DNA from: Mytilus californianus
Taxonomy: Eukaryota; Mollusca; Bivalvia; Mytilida; Mytilidae
Assembly: GCF_021869535.1 (NCBI RefSeq)
Contig: NW_026262668.1
Span: 15,050,348 to 15,114,347, forward strand
Reading direction: 5' to 3'
Length of the DNA stretch: 64,000 nucleotides
The translations under genes and the position numbers were made by a program. The notes below the pieces were generated by a model, which saw only the letters and a list, made by a program, of their open reading frames with translations, searched no databases and was not told where the DNA came from. Positions 12,180-26,800 of the stretch are shown here, piece by piece. Position 1 is the first letter of the stretch, and each line of letters opens with the position of its first letter.

Positions 12180-12475
12180 TATACATGTTAAACTCCGCCA
12201 CGTGCACTTTCTTTATGTACCTGCCCGAAGTCAGGAGCATGAAGTTCAATTGTTGTCGTTGTATAAATGTGTCATTTTTTTTTTGTAGATTGTTTATTTA
12301 TAAATAAGACCGTTTGTTTTTTCGTTTGAATTTTTTCACATGTTGCATGGTGGCCTTTTGTAGCTGACTATACGGTGTGTTGAAGGCTGTACGGTTGCCT
12401 ATATATAATTTCTTACATCCACTGCATTTAAACTCTGATGGATAGTTGTCTCATTGTCAATCACACCACATCTAA
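12180..12475 (-). repeat. Dispersed repeat, fragment
   Basis: On the reverse strand this matches the family best seen at 47571-48040, including the shared blocks GCTCCTGAC(T)TCGGGCAGG, CAACCGTACAGCC and TGACAATGAGACAACTA. It is nested in the foldback element interior. Confidence -1.
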
Positions 12476-12589
12476 CTTTATTTCAACTTCTATGTTGCGT
12501 TTTGTATATACTGTAACATTGTTTATCTTTTGTACGCATACCCCGGAGCCCTCTTTTCGGAAGCCCGAGCAAAAGTCCTTGTTCCGCGA

Positions 12590-12890
12590 TAGAAAATTTA
12601 ATTACGAACTCATATAAGCTGGCTCGAATTTCAACTCAAAATCTTAATTAATCTAAATGAGACTTAAATTCGAATCTTACTCAAACTCTACCTCAAACAG
12701 TGACTCAAATTTAATGCTGTAACTAGAACTCTACCTCAGTTAAATGTGACTCAAACTCGAAGTCCAACTCGAAACTCAATGCTAACTAAAACTTTAATTC
12801 TAATAATGACTTGAATTCGAAATCGAAGACTAACTCAAAGTTTAACTAAAACAGTAACCCGAACTTTAATTTGAACTCTTAATTCGATGG
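12590..12890. repeat. Degenerate tandem array of AACTCGAA-type units
   Basis: Short units such as ACTCAAACTCTACCTCAAA and GACTCAAACTCGAAGTCCAA repeat with many substitutions. The same kind of array occurs reverse-complemented at 50245-50460 and briefly at 56603-56632, each next to a GTGTGGC..CATC or GGATGG motif. It is therefore a mobile or amplified module and not a local microsatellite. Confidence -1.
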
Positions 12891-14802
12891 ATGGCCACAC
12901 TCATCCAAGGCACATACAACATGGAAATCTATCTAAAAATAGAACAGGTTTTTCCAAATTGGTCACGTGATTTTACCTCATCAAGTAATGGGATAACCAC
13001 ATCAAAGAATGACAGGACCACATTAAATAATGAAACAAACACATCATGTAGTGTAAAATCGTCAAATTTTGAAACATCATTACGTAATGTTAAAACCATA
13101 TAAAGAATAGGCAAATCATCATTACAAAATAACAATACCACAACATGTAATGAAACAACTACATAACGTTAAGTCACATTCACATCAAGTAATGATAAAA
13201 GCACATTGACTAATGACACAACCACATTAATTAATGGTGAAACCACATCGAGTAATGACAAAACCATATTGAGTAATGACAAAACTATATCAAGTCAATA
13301 CGAAACCATATCGTGTAATATCGAAATATCATTAAGTAATGACTATTCCATATTGAGTTATATCAAAACATTATTACGTAATGCCAAAACCATATTAAGT
13401 AAAGACAAAATATCATCAAGTAATAATAAAACAACATAAAGTAATATCAGAGTTCCACATAAGACAGCTGTGGCGTTCCATAATGCTCTGTTACTAGTAT
13501 TTCAATCTGATATATTGAGTAAAGGATTGTTTCTGCCTTAAACCTTCAAGAAATATTCAAAATGGAAAATTGCATAGAAAACCCCCAAGTTGCAACATCA
13601 CACGTTTACTATCAAATTATGTTTTAACAAACTGTAGGTTGCATTATAATTGGGTAAATAATGACCGGACACAGTTGACACAGGTGACACAGGTCATTAT
13701 GTTATGCCCAGAAATCTTTTCATTAAAAGTTGGTATCGTCCAGGTTGTTTCTTCAATAGAATGACCTATCGTTCTGAAAGGAAAAACAATCCATATAGGT
13801 ATACTAGATTAATTATTTTCTACTTGTATCATTAAAAATACATCGATGTAGCTAATTGCCTGTTAGTAAGTACCTCCTCGATAAAAATGGAAGGAAAAGA
13901 AAAATAGTTTTCTTCTATTAGTTTTTGACATGCTGTATTGTATGAATGTTATAATAATTAATGCTTTTTTCTTGTGATTTTGATGATAATCCAGAATTTT
14001 GGATTGTTGATCAATACTATCTTTACTTTGGCCTTTTTATAACTTTCTATAAAAGGCATGCATTGGTATTACTCATTGTTGAAGGTATCACGGTGACCAG
14101 TAAAAGTTCACATCTTTGTTTTTAAGTCTATGGAATGTTGTCTCATTGGCGATCATACAACCGTGGTATCTGTGATAATAATTGTTCTGTTCATTTGTAA
14201 TTGTTGTATTTGATGATAATCAAATGTCTGGACTTTATTTCGATAAAAATTACTTACATACTTATACTTACTTACTTACTTACAATATCACCTTTTTATG
14301 GTGTATAAATACGCATACTTGTCCGGGTGGAATCTGTCAGATTCAACAGATGTTGTGTTGCATAATTGTCTTTTCTTTTCAACATTCATCAAACTGGTTA
14401 ATGACAAAATTAAATACCGAATATCACATCGTCTACAACTAAAACCTCTTATCTGCCAAGTCACGATATATTTAAATTCTGCAACGTTTCAAGGAAATCG
14501 GGTTTACCACTTTGAAATTCAAAAGGCGTGAAATTTCTATTAAATATCTCTCCGTATTATGTTTTATTGTTCATGTTTATTTTAAAATTATGATACTCTT
14601 TAATAGCAATAGTTTCGTGCGCTCAACATCTTTAGTTTTTTCAAACTTTTTTTCATACACAATACTGAAGAGTATAATGGTATGTATCATCAACCGTTTT
14701 AAACACTAATGGGATTCAACATATCATATTGTACCAGGACATTTTTGTTTGATTTCTTAATTTTGTTTTCACAATAATTAGTTGATTTTGTATATTTTTC
14801 AG

Positions 14803-14871
14803 AAGACAAGTTCATCATGGGTATCAAATATATTGCTTTTGCTTTGCTGATAGTCCCTGTGTTGACACAAG
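14803..14871 (+). CDS. Exon with start codon and signal peptide, copy 1
   Basis: The acceptor TATTTTTCAG ends at 14802, 14 UTR bases follow, and ATG is at 14817. The 18 codons MGIKYIAFALLIVPVLTQ form a typical hydrophobic secretion signal, and the donor is CAAG|GTAAGA (phase 1). The homologous exon of copy 2 (61546-61604) has the same 55 coding bases and phase, which fixes the start choice. Confidence -1.
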
Positions 14872-17800
14872 GTAAGACCGACTATAGTCCACACTTCGGG
14901 CTATTTAATTATGTTAATAAAGTGTGAAAATTACATCTTTAGAATCAAATGTTCCATTTTAGCATAAAGGTTAACATTTTCATTTAACTTCAAGGTGAAA
15001 TGTCGTTATATTGAACTTTCAACTTAAGAAAAACCGTAGTTTTCCGGGTGGTTGTGGAGAAAATTGGGGTTTAGGACACAGGTCAACAAACATGGCTTGT
15101 TTGACTAAACTGCTGACATTTGAATAAAAGGTCACATGAGGTGTGAATTGAGAACAAAAACTACCAACATACATAGCCAAAACGTTGGTTAAGGGTCCCA
15201 CATAGAGGCATACGATACAGTTTCGATTCCACGGTGAATTTTTGACGAAAATTTGCATGCAAGCTATTTTTCACCTAGTCAATTCAAATATGTAATAAAA
15301 AATATACCTTCATGCGCTACTTTTAGAGATAAAGTGGGTCGAAATTTTAGACATTTACTCGAAATTTTGGTTTCTTTGACATTTCTGTCTGTTAGAAAGA
15401 CATACCGAACTTTTAAAACGAGGGGTCCATGAACTCGTTTTCAAGTTAGATCAGTCTGAATGATAAAAATCAGTCGGAAAATGCATCTTTTTTTCCGATC
15501 TGTCACAGTTTGACGTCGTGAAAAATAACATTTTACGTTAGCGACGTCATTATCTCCCTAGGCCTGTAACTGTATCGTATGCCCTTAATACAAAAGTTTA
15601 TGTCGAATAGAAGCACTCTACACGTTGTGTCAATACATAAGACCAGATACTACCACTCATATAGTTTCATAGACATCTGATTAATATGTTAATACGGATT
15701 GCACATCTTGGCAACCATCCAATCCATCTACAGATATGACACTTTTCTGTCTTCTATTACAGTCCCACCTGGTCCGCCATTCATCACTGGACCACAGATT
15801 ATCATAGAAGGTGATTTAGTTACCTTGACCTGTACTGTAACTGGTGGTTCACCCACACCAACGGTCAAATGGTTACGAGACAGCACAGTAATTGATGACA
15901 CGTATACTATCACTGGAAATCAAGTAGTTAACACGTATTCGTTTACAGCTTCTAGTGGGGAACATTTGGAAGTGTTCGAATGTCAGTCTGCAAATGGTGT
16001 TTTACAGAATCCTCTATCTAGAACTAAATTCGTCCAGGTTTATAGTAAGTATAAATATTGAGTTACAACGGATGCCGATGTGAACAAACAGTTCGTACTG
16101 GAAAATGTACGGACTTATAAAATATATAATCTCTAAATACAACTAAGTCATGTACAAGATACAGGGGATACTTTATTTACTGAGCATAATAATCATCGTT
16201 ATTACAAAACAAAATACAATTTTATATTTTGAATTGTAAAAATGTTGACAGTTTGCATCAAACCGCAAAGACCTCTCCTGACTTTTTTTCTGATTTATAA
16301 GTCACTGTGTTATGTTTGTTGCAAAAATTCCACGCCAAAAGACAAACAATTAAGGTTTAAATAAATGTTTAAAAAAATATAGTTAATGTATTTAATTTTT
16401 GTCGAGCCTGCGACTTTTGTCGCAGAAAGCTCGACATAGGGATAATGATCCGGCGGCGGCGTTAGCTAACTTCTTAAAAGCTTTATATTTTAGAAGCTAG
16501 AAGACCTGGATGCTTCATACTTTGTATATAGATGCCTTATAGTTTAGTTTAAACATATTTTATTTGCTAAATATCAGCAAAATGGATGAGACACAAGTAA
16601 ATCATACTTATGAAGTCTTCTCCATATTACAATACAAGTATATATACAATAATAACATTATGAGCATGCATGTAAAGCTAACAAATTCATTAAATATTAT
16701 ACGAACTATAAATAAAAAGAAAAGAACAAGAAGAATGGAAAAGGAGGAAAAGAAAAAAAAGCAAATTATATTTTCTGTGATGTTGACTTAGGTTTGATGG
16801 TGATGATCATCCGTGCCGGTAGCAATAATGTTTTATGAAGGTACTAGAAATCTGTTAGACCTTTTAATAAAATCTTGAACATGTTTGAAAATTAGGAGAT
16901 TTTGTTCATTCGAAAGTTCAAGATCACCGCAAGTTTATAGTTTAGTATCAATAATAAAGTTTTCAGTAAGCCAATTAAGATTAAGTAAAATTTCTCTACA
17001 TGTAGTGTATTTTGGGCAAACTAAAAGAAAATGATGAACATCCTCAATATCAGACCCACACTGACACGAAGGATCCAGTATAATGTTAGCTTTGAAAAGG
17101 TCAGAGTTCAAAAATGAAGCGGAACATCGCAATTGAGTTAAAATAATATTTAGTTTCCTCGGACCGTACATATAATACGGCGCAACTCTACTCTGAACAC
17201 TTTCATTTTTCAATTCTCTCTTAAATTTAGATATAGAGTCGGTGTTTCGAATTTTTAAGTCAAGCTTATTCCATTCTCGTATTGTGGATGGAATAAAAGA
17301 TTCAGTGGTAAGGGAAAGTCTACTATAGATGCCTTATGATATGATGTTTCCGTCTGTCATATGTCCATTGTCCTTGACCTCATTTTCATGGTTCAGTGAC
17401 TACTTGAAAAAAAAGTCAACATTTTTTGTAATGTTTATTTCTTTCTTATTATGAGTAATAGGGTAACTATATTTAGTATGTGCGTACCTTGCAAGGTCCT
17501 CATGCCCGTCAGACAATTTTCATTCGACCTCAACCTCATTTCATGGATCAGTGAACAAGGTTAAGTTTTCGTGGTCAAGTCCATATATCAGATACTATAA
17601 GCAGTAGGTCTACTATATTTAGTATATGGAATGATTGTAAGGTGTACATGTCCAACTGGTAGGTGTCATCTGACCTTGACCTCATTTTCATGGTTCAGTG
17701 GTCAAAGTTAAGTTTTTGAGTTTTGGTCTTTTTTTCTAATACTATATGCAATAGGTCAACTATATTTGGTGTATGGAAATATTTCATGATGTACATGTCA

Positions 17801-20800
17801 GTCTCGCAGGTTTTATTTGACCTTGACCTCATTTTCACTGTTCATTTCTCAGTGTTAAGTTTTTGTATTTTGGTCTGTTTTTCTTCAACTATAAGCAATA
17901 GATCAAATATATTTGTTGTATGGAAGGATTGTAAGGTGTATATGTCTGTCTGGCAGGTATCATCTGACCTTGACCTCATTTTCATGGTTCATTGGTCAAT
18001 GTTAAGTTTTCATGGTTAAGTTTGTTTCTTAGATACTATAAGCAATAGGTCAACTATATTTAATGCATACATTGATTGTAAGGTGTACATGTCTGTCTGG
18101 CATGGTTCATCTGACCTTGACCTCATTTTCATGGTTCATTGGTCAATGTTAAGTTTTCTTAAGACTGTTTCTTAGAAACTATAAGCAATAGGTCAACTAT
18201 GTTTGGTTTATTGAATGATTGTAAGGTGTACATGTATTTCTCGTTTGGTTTATCTGACCATGACCTCATTTTCTTGGATCATGTTAAGTTTATGTGTTAC
18301 TTGTAGTAAAGCTTTATATTTAGGTCTATCAACATAAAATCAATGGTTAGTAAAGAAGGCGAGACATTTCAGCGTGTGCACTCTTGTGTAAGATTGCCGT
18401 GAACCAATGCGCTTTAAAGCACTCAGTTGTCGAGAAGCTTTCAAAAAATATTTTCAAAGTGGTAATTGAAATTAAGTTTATAATCAATATCAATGCCTTA
18501 AAAATTGGCCATCTCATCACAGGATGTTTATGTTGGTTCAATATAAAAAATCGGTGTCTTTTCAAATGTTTATTTCCAACTGCGATCGCTTGAAATTTAT
18601 CAGGATTAGCCAGCAAAAATTAAATTTAAACACATTTATTAAAACTGAACTTTCTCTTTTAATAAGTATATATATATATATATATATACAGACCTTCTAA
18701 AATTCAAACTGACCATTATTCCGTGCGTTCATCGTGTATCGTGCGTGTTGCGTGCGTGTATCGTGCGTGTATCGTGCGTGTACCAATCGTGCGCTCATCA
18801 TTCATCGTTCCGTGTATTTTCCGTGTAACGTGCGTGCATCGTGTATTCTTAATCGTGTATGGTGCGTGTATCGTGCGTGTATCGTGCGTTCATCAATCAT
18901 TCATTCTTAACCGTGTATCGTGCGTTCGTCAATCGTGTATAACTGTGTACATCAGATAACGTGCATTTGTCAAACGTTCATCTCTAATCGGGTAACGTTC
19001 ATTCATTGCGGTTTTTATATGATAGTCGGTTATAGAGCTCATCAAAGCTTATATTTTATCTCACGGTTAAAGTGTATATATATGTTCCGACTTTAAATAA
19101 AATTTACATTCATACTTACTTTCTTGTGAACACTTAATTAACTTCATCGTACATAACGTTCATACAGATTCATGAATGTTTGTGTAAAATTTATTTATTA
19201 TCTGTAAACATTTCGTGATTATTCAGTGAATCTTGGCTGGGACTGACACATTTTAATATAATGATACATGTTCTACGTACAAACAATAACATGATGACAT
19301 TTCTACGACAGAACAGTTAAAATTGGAATTTCTATTCAACTGAGCGAAATGGGCTTAAAAATATACTGTTGGCCAACTGTTATTTGTTAAAAAATATTCC
19401 GCCAATTAAAAACAACAGTGCTTTTGCAAAATTTAGATGTGGGGTAGCTCCACTAAAAATAGAAACTGGAAAGTATGAAAGAAAAGAAGTCCACGAGATG
19501 ACATGTGTTGTAGCTCTACTATTGAAGATGAACTTCATGTCATTTTAAAATGCCCATTATATGTAGATTTAAGACAAATTATGATACATTAAGCTAAACA
19601 TTTTAATGAACATTTTAACCTTTAATTATCAGATAGCGAAAAATTTATATTTTTATTTAATAACGGCAATGTTGCTGCTATAGTTGCCAAAAACATCAAC
19701 AATGTTTCATTGAAAAGAAACGGCATTTTATTTTCATATAGTACAGGTGGACACTGTAAATTTTAAATGTAAATGAGTAAATATATTTTGTCTTAAAAGT
19801 CTCTCATTCTTTTTAAGATTGGTACATACAATGCAAATGTTTTAATGTTTTATGTTTATTTCTGTGATTCTCATTTTATGTTTGTATGTGGTGAGACTAT
19901 AATAAAATATTGAATCAGTATTAACATGATTAATGTTCAACTTTAGTCATTTCTCCAATGTTGAACAATGCAAGATTATAATTCTTCGCTTATTTGGCAA
20001 ATTCATATTCTACTAAATATTCAAACATTTAAGTTTTGATAAATACCATTACAAATATAATTTTTGTCTTCGTTTCTGATGGTCACGTGCACGTAAGGTT
20101 ATTCCATTGAAAAATACAATATACAAGATTGTCGGGTACATGTGGATTGCGGATTAAGATTTTAGATGTCAAACTTGAATTAACAAATTAAACTGAGGCG
20201 AATTTAACACGAATATGTATTTTCTCTTCAACAGTGTTTTTATTCTCTGTTCTTTATTTTCATTTAAAATAAGCTGAATATGTTTTGTGGAAAATTGAAT
20301 ACAAATAAACATATGTATTTGAAGGCATTTTTTGAATTAAACAAGTATAAGATCACGCAAATATATCCCGTATTCCTTAAGAAGGATTTTAAATTGAGGA
20401 ACTTTTTAAACTTGAAATTGTGTTTATGAGTTTAAGATATTCTTTTTTATTTAAATTTTTTGATAAAATAGTTAAATATATTGTATTATCATAACAAGTC
20501 TTTATTTAAATGGAATAAACATGGAACACTTTCACAGATTCACTTTTCATTGTGTTCATGGTTGTATATCAAGGACACCGTTTTTAATGTATGTCTAAAA
20601 GATTAATATCCGAAAAAATAATTCACAATAGTACTTTGTATTAAAGAATGACGGATTATTTTACCATGGGGGTATTTTTTGTTCCGTTACTGAGGACATT
20701 TTTTTTGTCCTTTATGAATCCATATGACAAATTTGACTCCAATAAGGATAAATTTTATCTTATAGAAAAATCGGTAGTTTTTATCCGATAGATTTTGTGT

Positions 20801-23800
20801 TCATCGTTATCGGATATAAAAGATTGAAAAATACAAACAATTAATTGAAGTTTCGTATGCATCTTACACGATCCAGCAACTTTTGACTAGTATAAAGGGT
20901 TGCCTTGGTTTTATAGCTCAAAACGGTATTATTTGTTTTGCTTTACATTTGGTTAAATAATGAAATGTATGTTTCAGAAATTTACACAAGTTTGATTTCG
21001 GCTTTGACTCCCGGGGACACTATCGTTTACAGTAAAAGACGAAAATCTTCACATGTACGTTCTTATAAAAAAGAAGTTGTGGTATGATTGCCAATGTTCA
21101 TCATTATATCATAATTATTGTACTCCCCCTAATAATGAATCTATAATATATGCCACTGGACGTTAAACGATCAACTATTAATTCATCCATCTTATCCTTT
21201 TAGTTTTGTGATAATTTGCTTAGCAAATACATGAAACAACAGGGGGCGGATCCAGCCATTTTAAAAAGGGGGGTTCCCAACCCAGGGCAAAAAGGGGGGG
21301 GGGGTTCCAACTATATGTCCCCATTCAAATGCATTGATCGTCCAGAAAAAGGGGGGTTCCAACCCCCTGAACCCTCCCCCTGGATCCGTCACTGAACAAC
21401 TGCAGAGTTTTACTAAAGTTAGATGGCCGATATTATTGCACATATAAAACAGACATTAACATCGATCCCTACGTTTGGATCCCCTCACAAAACAACACTT
21501 TATAAAATTCATGATTCTATAACGCTTTTCTGGATTTACTTTCACTAGGAACGCTCAATGCTAAATATTTGAAAGCCAAAGAATGTATAAAATAGATAGG
21601 AGTGTAGAGCTATATGACCAATAAAGGGCCTGTACACATTCACAACATTCTGTGTATTTATGTGTCTGTCCAAAGTCAAAAGCACGTAGTTCAGTGGTTT
21701 TCGTAACATCAATTCTGTTATATACATGTATTTGGGCTTTTTTTTTTGTGGCAAGATACATGTAGCTTTGAAATAAAGAAGGCCGTTAGTTTGCTCAATT
21801 GAATTGTTTCATATTTTTTTCATGTCGGGGCGGGGCCTTTAATAACCGACTTTACAGTTCCCGTATTTTTTCATTATTGAAGGTCGTATAGATATAACTG
21901 CTAGCATTCCTCTTGATTTGAACTTTCTTGAATAGTTGACTCACTAGCAATTAAACCACATTTTCTTATTTTTACATAAGCCTTCAATCCATCAAAAGCC
22001 AATTTAGTCTGCTGTAGCTGAAACCTACGTTTCTTAAAAAAAAATCTAAATTTATATACTGACAATTTAAGAAATGTTTGTCATAGATATCTGTTCGTGA
22101 TATAAGTATTAAAATATTTTAGCTATGAAGATGTGTAAACCCTTAAATAAACCCTATTTCTTTGGGCAATACCTACGGGAATTAAAATAATAAAAACCAT
22201 TATTAGAAAATCGAAATATATATGTGTGTATGACTCGGAGGTGCAATGGAGATCATAAAGTTTGATGGCCACGCGTGAAGTGCGCTGGTCTGCGCCGAAG
22301 TGCGATGAGCTGTTCGATGGTTTGCGATTGTTTATATAACGCGGGATACCTAGATTAAAGTCTACAGATGTGCAATTATTATGAGCAGTATATTTGTTTC
22401 AATGTCAGTATATAAAGCATTTACTAGTGTTATTGTCTGTGAATGTAATAGTTAAAGTTGCCGCGTACTAATTTAGAGATCGTCCTATTTGATGTTTTGC
22501 ATGTGGAAATTTTTCTTGCTTCAACACGTATCTTTACTTAATTTGTTCCTCTAATGAGATCATCATTTACCGTTATATAATCATAAGAATAGTTTCACGG
22601 TGGACCCGTATGTATTGAGGGAATAATGACACTTCATCGTACGTAAAAACAAATCTTTCGTATATTTCCCGTTTCACAGTCCTACATGTATATTGAATTT
22701 TACCCACAACTCAGAAAGTTGACCAGCGCGGGGTATGCTTAAACCTCTTATTCTAGATGTCAGGTAACTTACTCGTGTTTATGTTGGATTGCTGTCTGAT
22801 TGACGAATATCCGTCATTTTTTATATATATATATATAACAAACAAATTTAAATTATATATATATATATATCCGTATGCTGGTAACATATAAGAAAATTAA
22901 TAAAAGATAATAACGGTTTCAATTCATCACTTTTACTAGCGCTTTCACTGCTTTTTCAGATCTTCAGGTAATATATATATATTTAAATTTGTTTTTTAGG
23001 GATGCATCCAGTTGCACCTTTTCATTTAAAATATATTTCCGTGAAGTAATCTCAAAAGATTACTCACTTCAATAAATAAGGGAAATGAAACCTCTTCTCG
23101 ACAAAATACTGCCTTGAACTCAATTTTGGTATAAATATAAAGAAGCCACATTTGGTTCTTAAATGGATATTTTTTAAACACCTAAAGCTAGGTAAAGCCT
23201 ATCTCTTGATATAGGCTCTTAAATTCGGCAACTTTTAGAGACCGACCGTGCTTGGGCTGTATAGCCAGTCAAGGTCGCTAAACTCTCATTATCCATTTAG
23301 AGATTTTCTGAAAATACGATGGTTACTGTCTCATTAGAAACTAAAACCTTATCAAATATGGTGGCCTTCGGTTGTCATCTGCTCTTTTCGGGTTGTTGTC
23401 TCTTTGACATATTCATCATTTCCATTCTCAATTTTAAAATAACTAAAAATATGATAAACAGTTGTCAGATCAATATTCATTTAACAAGCCAGTGCGTTGA
23501 TACAGGTTATATTCTACTGAATTTACTATATCCGTTATTATTACGTAATTATATAAGTCCCGTGTCCAGGTAAAAATAACAATTTGTGGTTTGTATGTCA
23601 GGTGAAAGTGACAACGGGTGGTATGTATACTAAAATGTTTATCGTCTTCCATTATACATGAGGGTGTGGATAGGGGTTTATAGAATAGAAAATTATTGAC
23701 CAAAAAATAAAGAATACAAAAAATAACCAGGCAAATATATAGAAAAAAAAATGATGAGGTACTAGAATATATGGAATAAAGAATGATCGACAAAAGGTAT

Positions 23801-26800
23801 AACGATTAGAAAAAAATGCCTAAAATGATAGAATACAGAAATAATGAATCCCTATTCAGACCCTCATAATCTGACGATGACATTTAGCTTTAGGACAATT
23901 ATGGGCATGTGATACAGTTTTAGAACCACAGTGATTTTTTTTGCAAAAGTTCACATATATACAAGCTAATTTTTACAAAATCAATTTGTATGTGTAATAA
24001 AAATTATATCTTCATGTTATAAATTTAAAAGACAAATGGGTTTCAATTATTCGACATTTACTTATAACATTTCGGCTTCTTGGACATTTTTGTCCTTTGA
24101 ACAGACATCCTTAACTTTTTTGTTTCAAAAGATAAAGATATGCGGATTTCGGTAAAGAGATTAGGAATATCTTCGTTATAAAATTGGGCTCTACATTTGT
24201 GTAACAATTCTTTGTTAATATTAAATTTTTGTGAAAAGAAATTGATACAAGAAGAAAAAACAGTATTTTTGTTGTATATTTATCTAGTTAAAAAAAAGTC
24301 GGTAATTTCTTCGTAAAAGTTGCAACGAATAATCTTCATACAGTATCAAGCAAAATGTCATGTCTAAAATGAGGGGGCCATAACTGATAACACTTTTTCC
24401 TTAAAAAAATGAAAAAATAATTATTTGGATAAGAAAATAACCCAGATATTTAGATATATTAGAATAAAAATATTTTTTTAATTTTTTAAAAATCATTTAA
24501 TATTCATCGGTTTATGATTAAATGAAAAATATAGAAAATTGTTAAGTTGTTTTTAAGGAAGGAAAATAATGTTTGTCCCGAGAAAAAAGAACCCCCCCCC
24601 CCTATAAATGATCATTAATTTACCTAAGTGGGGGCTTAAATTTGGAGACCGTTCGCGAGGCCTGACTGCCATAAACAACAGATAACGAACAGCAAACAGT
24701 GGATACACCAATTGATATGTATGAAAGACAACGGCGGACACAAAATGATTGCACTGAATAATTTCAACTACCATTGAGATCGTTTATTTTTCAAATCTCC
24801 TTATCAAATTAGAAATGCATTTTAAAAAACCTTGGGATATCTTTTACAGTTTGGAATTGGAATTGGAATTAAAAATTGTATTTCCCAAAGAGTTTCAGGT
24901 AAAACCCCGAGAATCTCACCTCCTAGAAATTTGAAGTGCCAGGATGTTTGAAAATATGTATGAATTTTAATACATACTTGAAATTGTATAAGGAATATAA
25001 AAAGATTCAGTATGTTTACTGTACAAACAAACAACAGACACCAAGTGATGGATACAATTGTGGCTTATATTGTTTAATTCATTTTTACTGAGAGCAAAAT
25101 TTGATTGATTGATTATTCAGTGGTTGTTTAAACGTCCAGTGGCAAAAATTTCATGCATATTCAGGACGAAAAGTCGTTTCAGAAGTATATTATGAAGTAT
25201 TTGGTATTACAAATGTTTAAATTTTCTCATTATTTGGTAAATTTCATTTTCTTAGCTATTTCTAATTAATTTGTACGAATCAGATTTTTCTGACAAATTA
25301 TATATTTTGCTCTAAATTAACTCATACGATTCTGATAATATAAGGAACATTGTAACTTAAGTAAAAAAAAAAGAGATTATGATTGTTTAATCAGTTGTTA
25401 TGTAAGTTCGCTCGTGTCAGTCGGATCACTGATTTTCGGCAATATCAAGGAAAAACCGGCACGTTCCAAATATTGTTCAACTACTCATTTAATGGTGATT
25501 CTTTTTCTTTAAAAATTGGAATTTATGTAATAAAAATCTATCTATCTCTACCATAGTATGAAAACAGAGTACAAGTAACACGTCCTTTCTAGTCCTTAGT
25601 GGCATATTATAAGTCCTTAGCAGTGTTTAGACGTACAGGCAGAAAACAGTCGAAGGCCACCAATGGGTAGAAAATCCCGCACCGAAGGCGTTTTTCAGCT
25701 GGTCCCTAAACAAAAATTAATTTTAGTTCAGTGATAATGGACATCATACTAAACTTCGAAACAAACAAATATTTCCTAAATTTCGGAACGTAAACATATG
25801 ATAATTAATTAGTTAAGGTTACAAATTTAGGCAGATAAAAAGAAAAGGGGGGGGGGGAGTCAATGCATTTGAATGGGGACATATGGATAAAACCACCCTT
25901 GTTATCCTGGGCTGAGAACCCTCTTTTTAAAAATGGCTGGAATCGCCACTCTTTAAAACGTAGCAATTTATAAATTATTTATATTAAGTAGAATTATAAA
26001 ATCGATGAGTTTTATAATTTGACAACACTCATTGATATTGGAAATACTATACTACAATTAATTTATTTAATACATGGAGTGGTTAGTAAAACTGTCGACC
26101 AATCAACACAGAAAGCGAGATATCTAAAATTTGTATACCCTTATAGATTTTAATTATCATACATCAATTTTAAATGCAATTCCAAATAAAATGGCTTTGA
26201 GAACCGTGTATTAAGCGCTTATCGTTCATTCGTCAATGAATCATTCACCGTGCGTGTATCGTGTGTTCATCATTCATCGTGCATCGTGCGTGTATCGTGC
26301 GTTCATCATTCATCATTCATTTTTCGTTAATCCTCCGTGTAACGCTCATCGCTCATCGTGCGTGTATCGTGTATCGTGCATTCACCGTGCGTGTATCGTG
26401 CGTGCGTGTATCGTGCGTGTGGTCAGTTTGAATTTTAGAAGGTCTGTATATATATATAGTAACGTTTCGAAATCATCATCACCATACGACAGGGTATTAT
26501 CTTCAACAGTTATAAATAGTACCATCGTCAATAAAATAAAATATGTCGTTCTTAAAAATATTAGATAATAATGGTCCGAGGATTTGTCCTTGAGAGACAC
26601 CTTTCTGGATTTCTCTCCAGATGCTGTTTACTCCCCGAAGTTGATTTGTTACCTACGACCTGTAAGATCATTTTGAAGTAATAACACTGATTTAGGTCAA
26701 AAACAATAGGCGGATAATTTACTTTAAAAAAATGTCATGTGGTAGACAGTCGAAAGATGCATAAGTATTTATGCCACATACAGATTTTTATCCGGAGCTG

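Larger units (their letters stand above)
9894..13492. mobile_element. Large foldback element with internally repeated arms
   Basis: The left arm, about 9894-10545, is the reverse complement of the right arm, about 12845-13492. The outer ends pair as CTATGGAACGCC / GGCGTTCCATA and TCTTATGTGGAACTCTGATA / TATCAGAGTTCCACATAAGA. Each arm is largely built from degenerate 21-22 bp tandem units (for example AATGACAAAACCATATTGAGT). This is the arrangement of Drosophila Foldback (FB) elements. The 2.3 kb interior shows no transposase. It holds other repeats (10952-11050, 11826-12110, 12180-12475) and an array of CTCGAA/CTCAAA units (12590-12890). Open frames within the arms are translations of the repeat and not genes. 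The element sits in the presumed 5' UTR intron of gene 1. Confidence -1.

Noticed and set aside
9946-13439. Two nearly identical serine/threonine/asparagine-rich open frames (9946-10179 on - and 13206-13439 on +)
   Set aside because: They are translations of the 21-22 bp units in the foldback arms; their similarity follows from the inverted repeat and not from protein conservation.
18723-18959. Open frame rich in Cys, Arg and Val
   Set aside because: Translation of the GTGCGTGTATC minisatellite.
22240-22335. Short GC-rich stretch (GTGCGCTGGTCTGCGCCGAA) in AT-rich intron
   Set aside because: Possibly a decayed short repeat; too short and isolated to call a CpG island or element.
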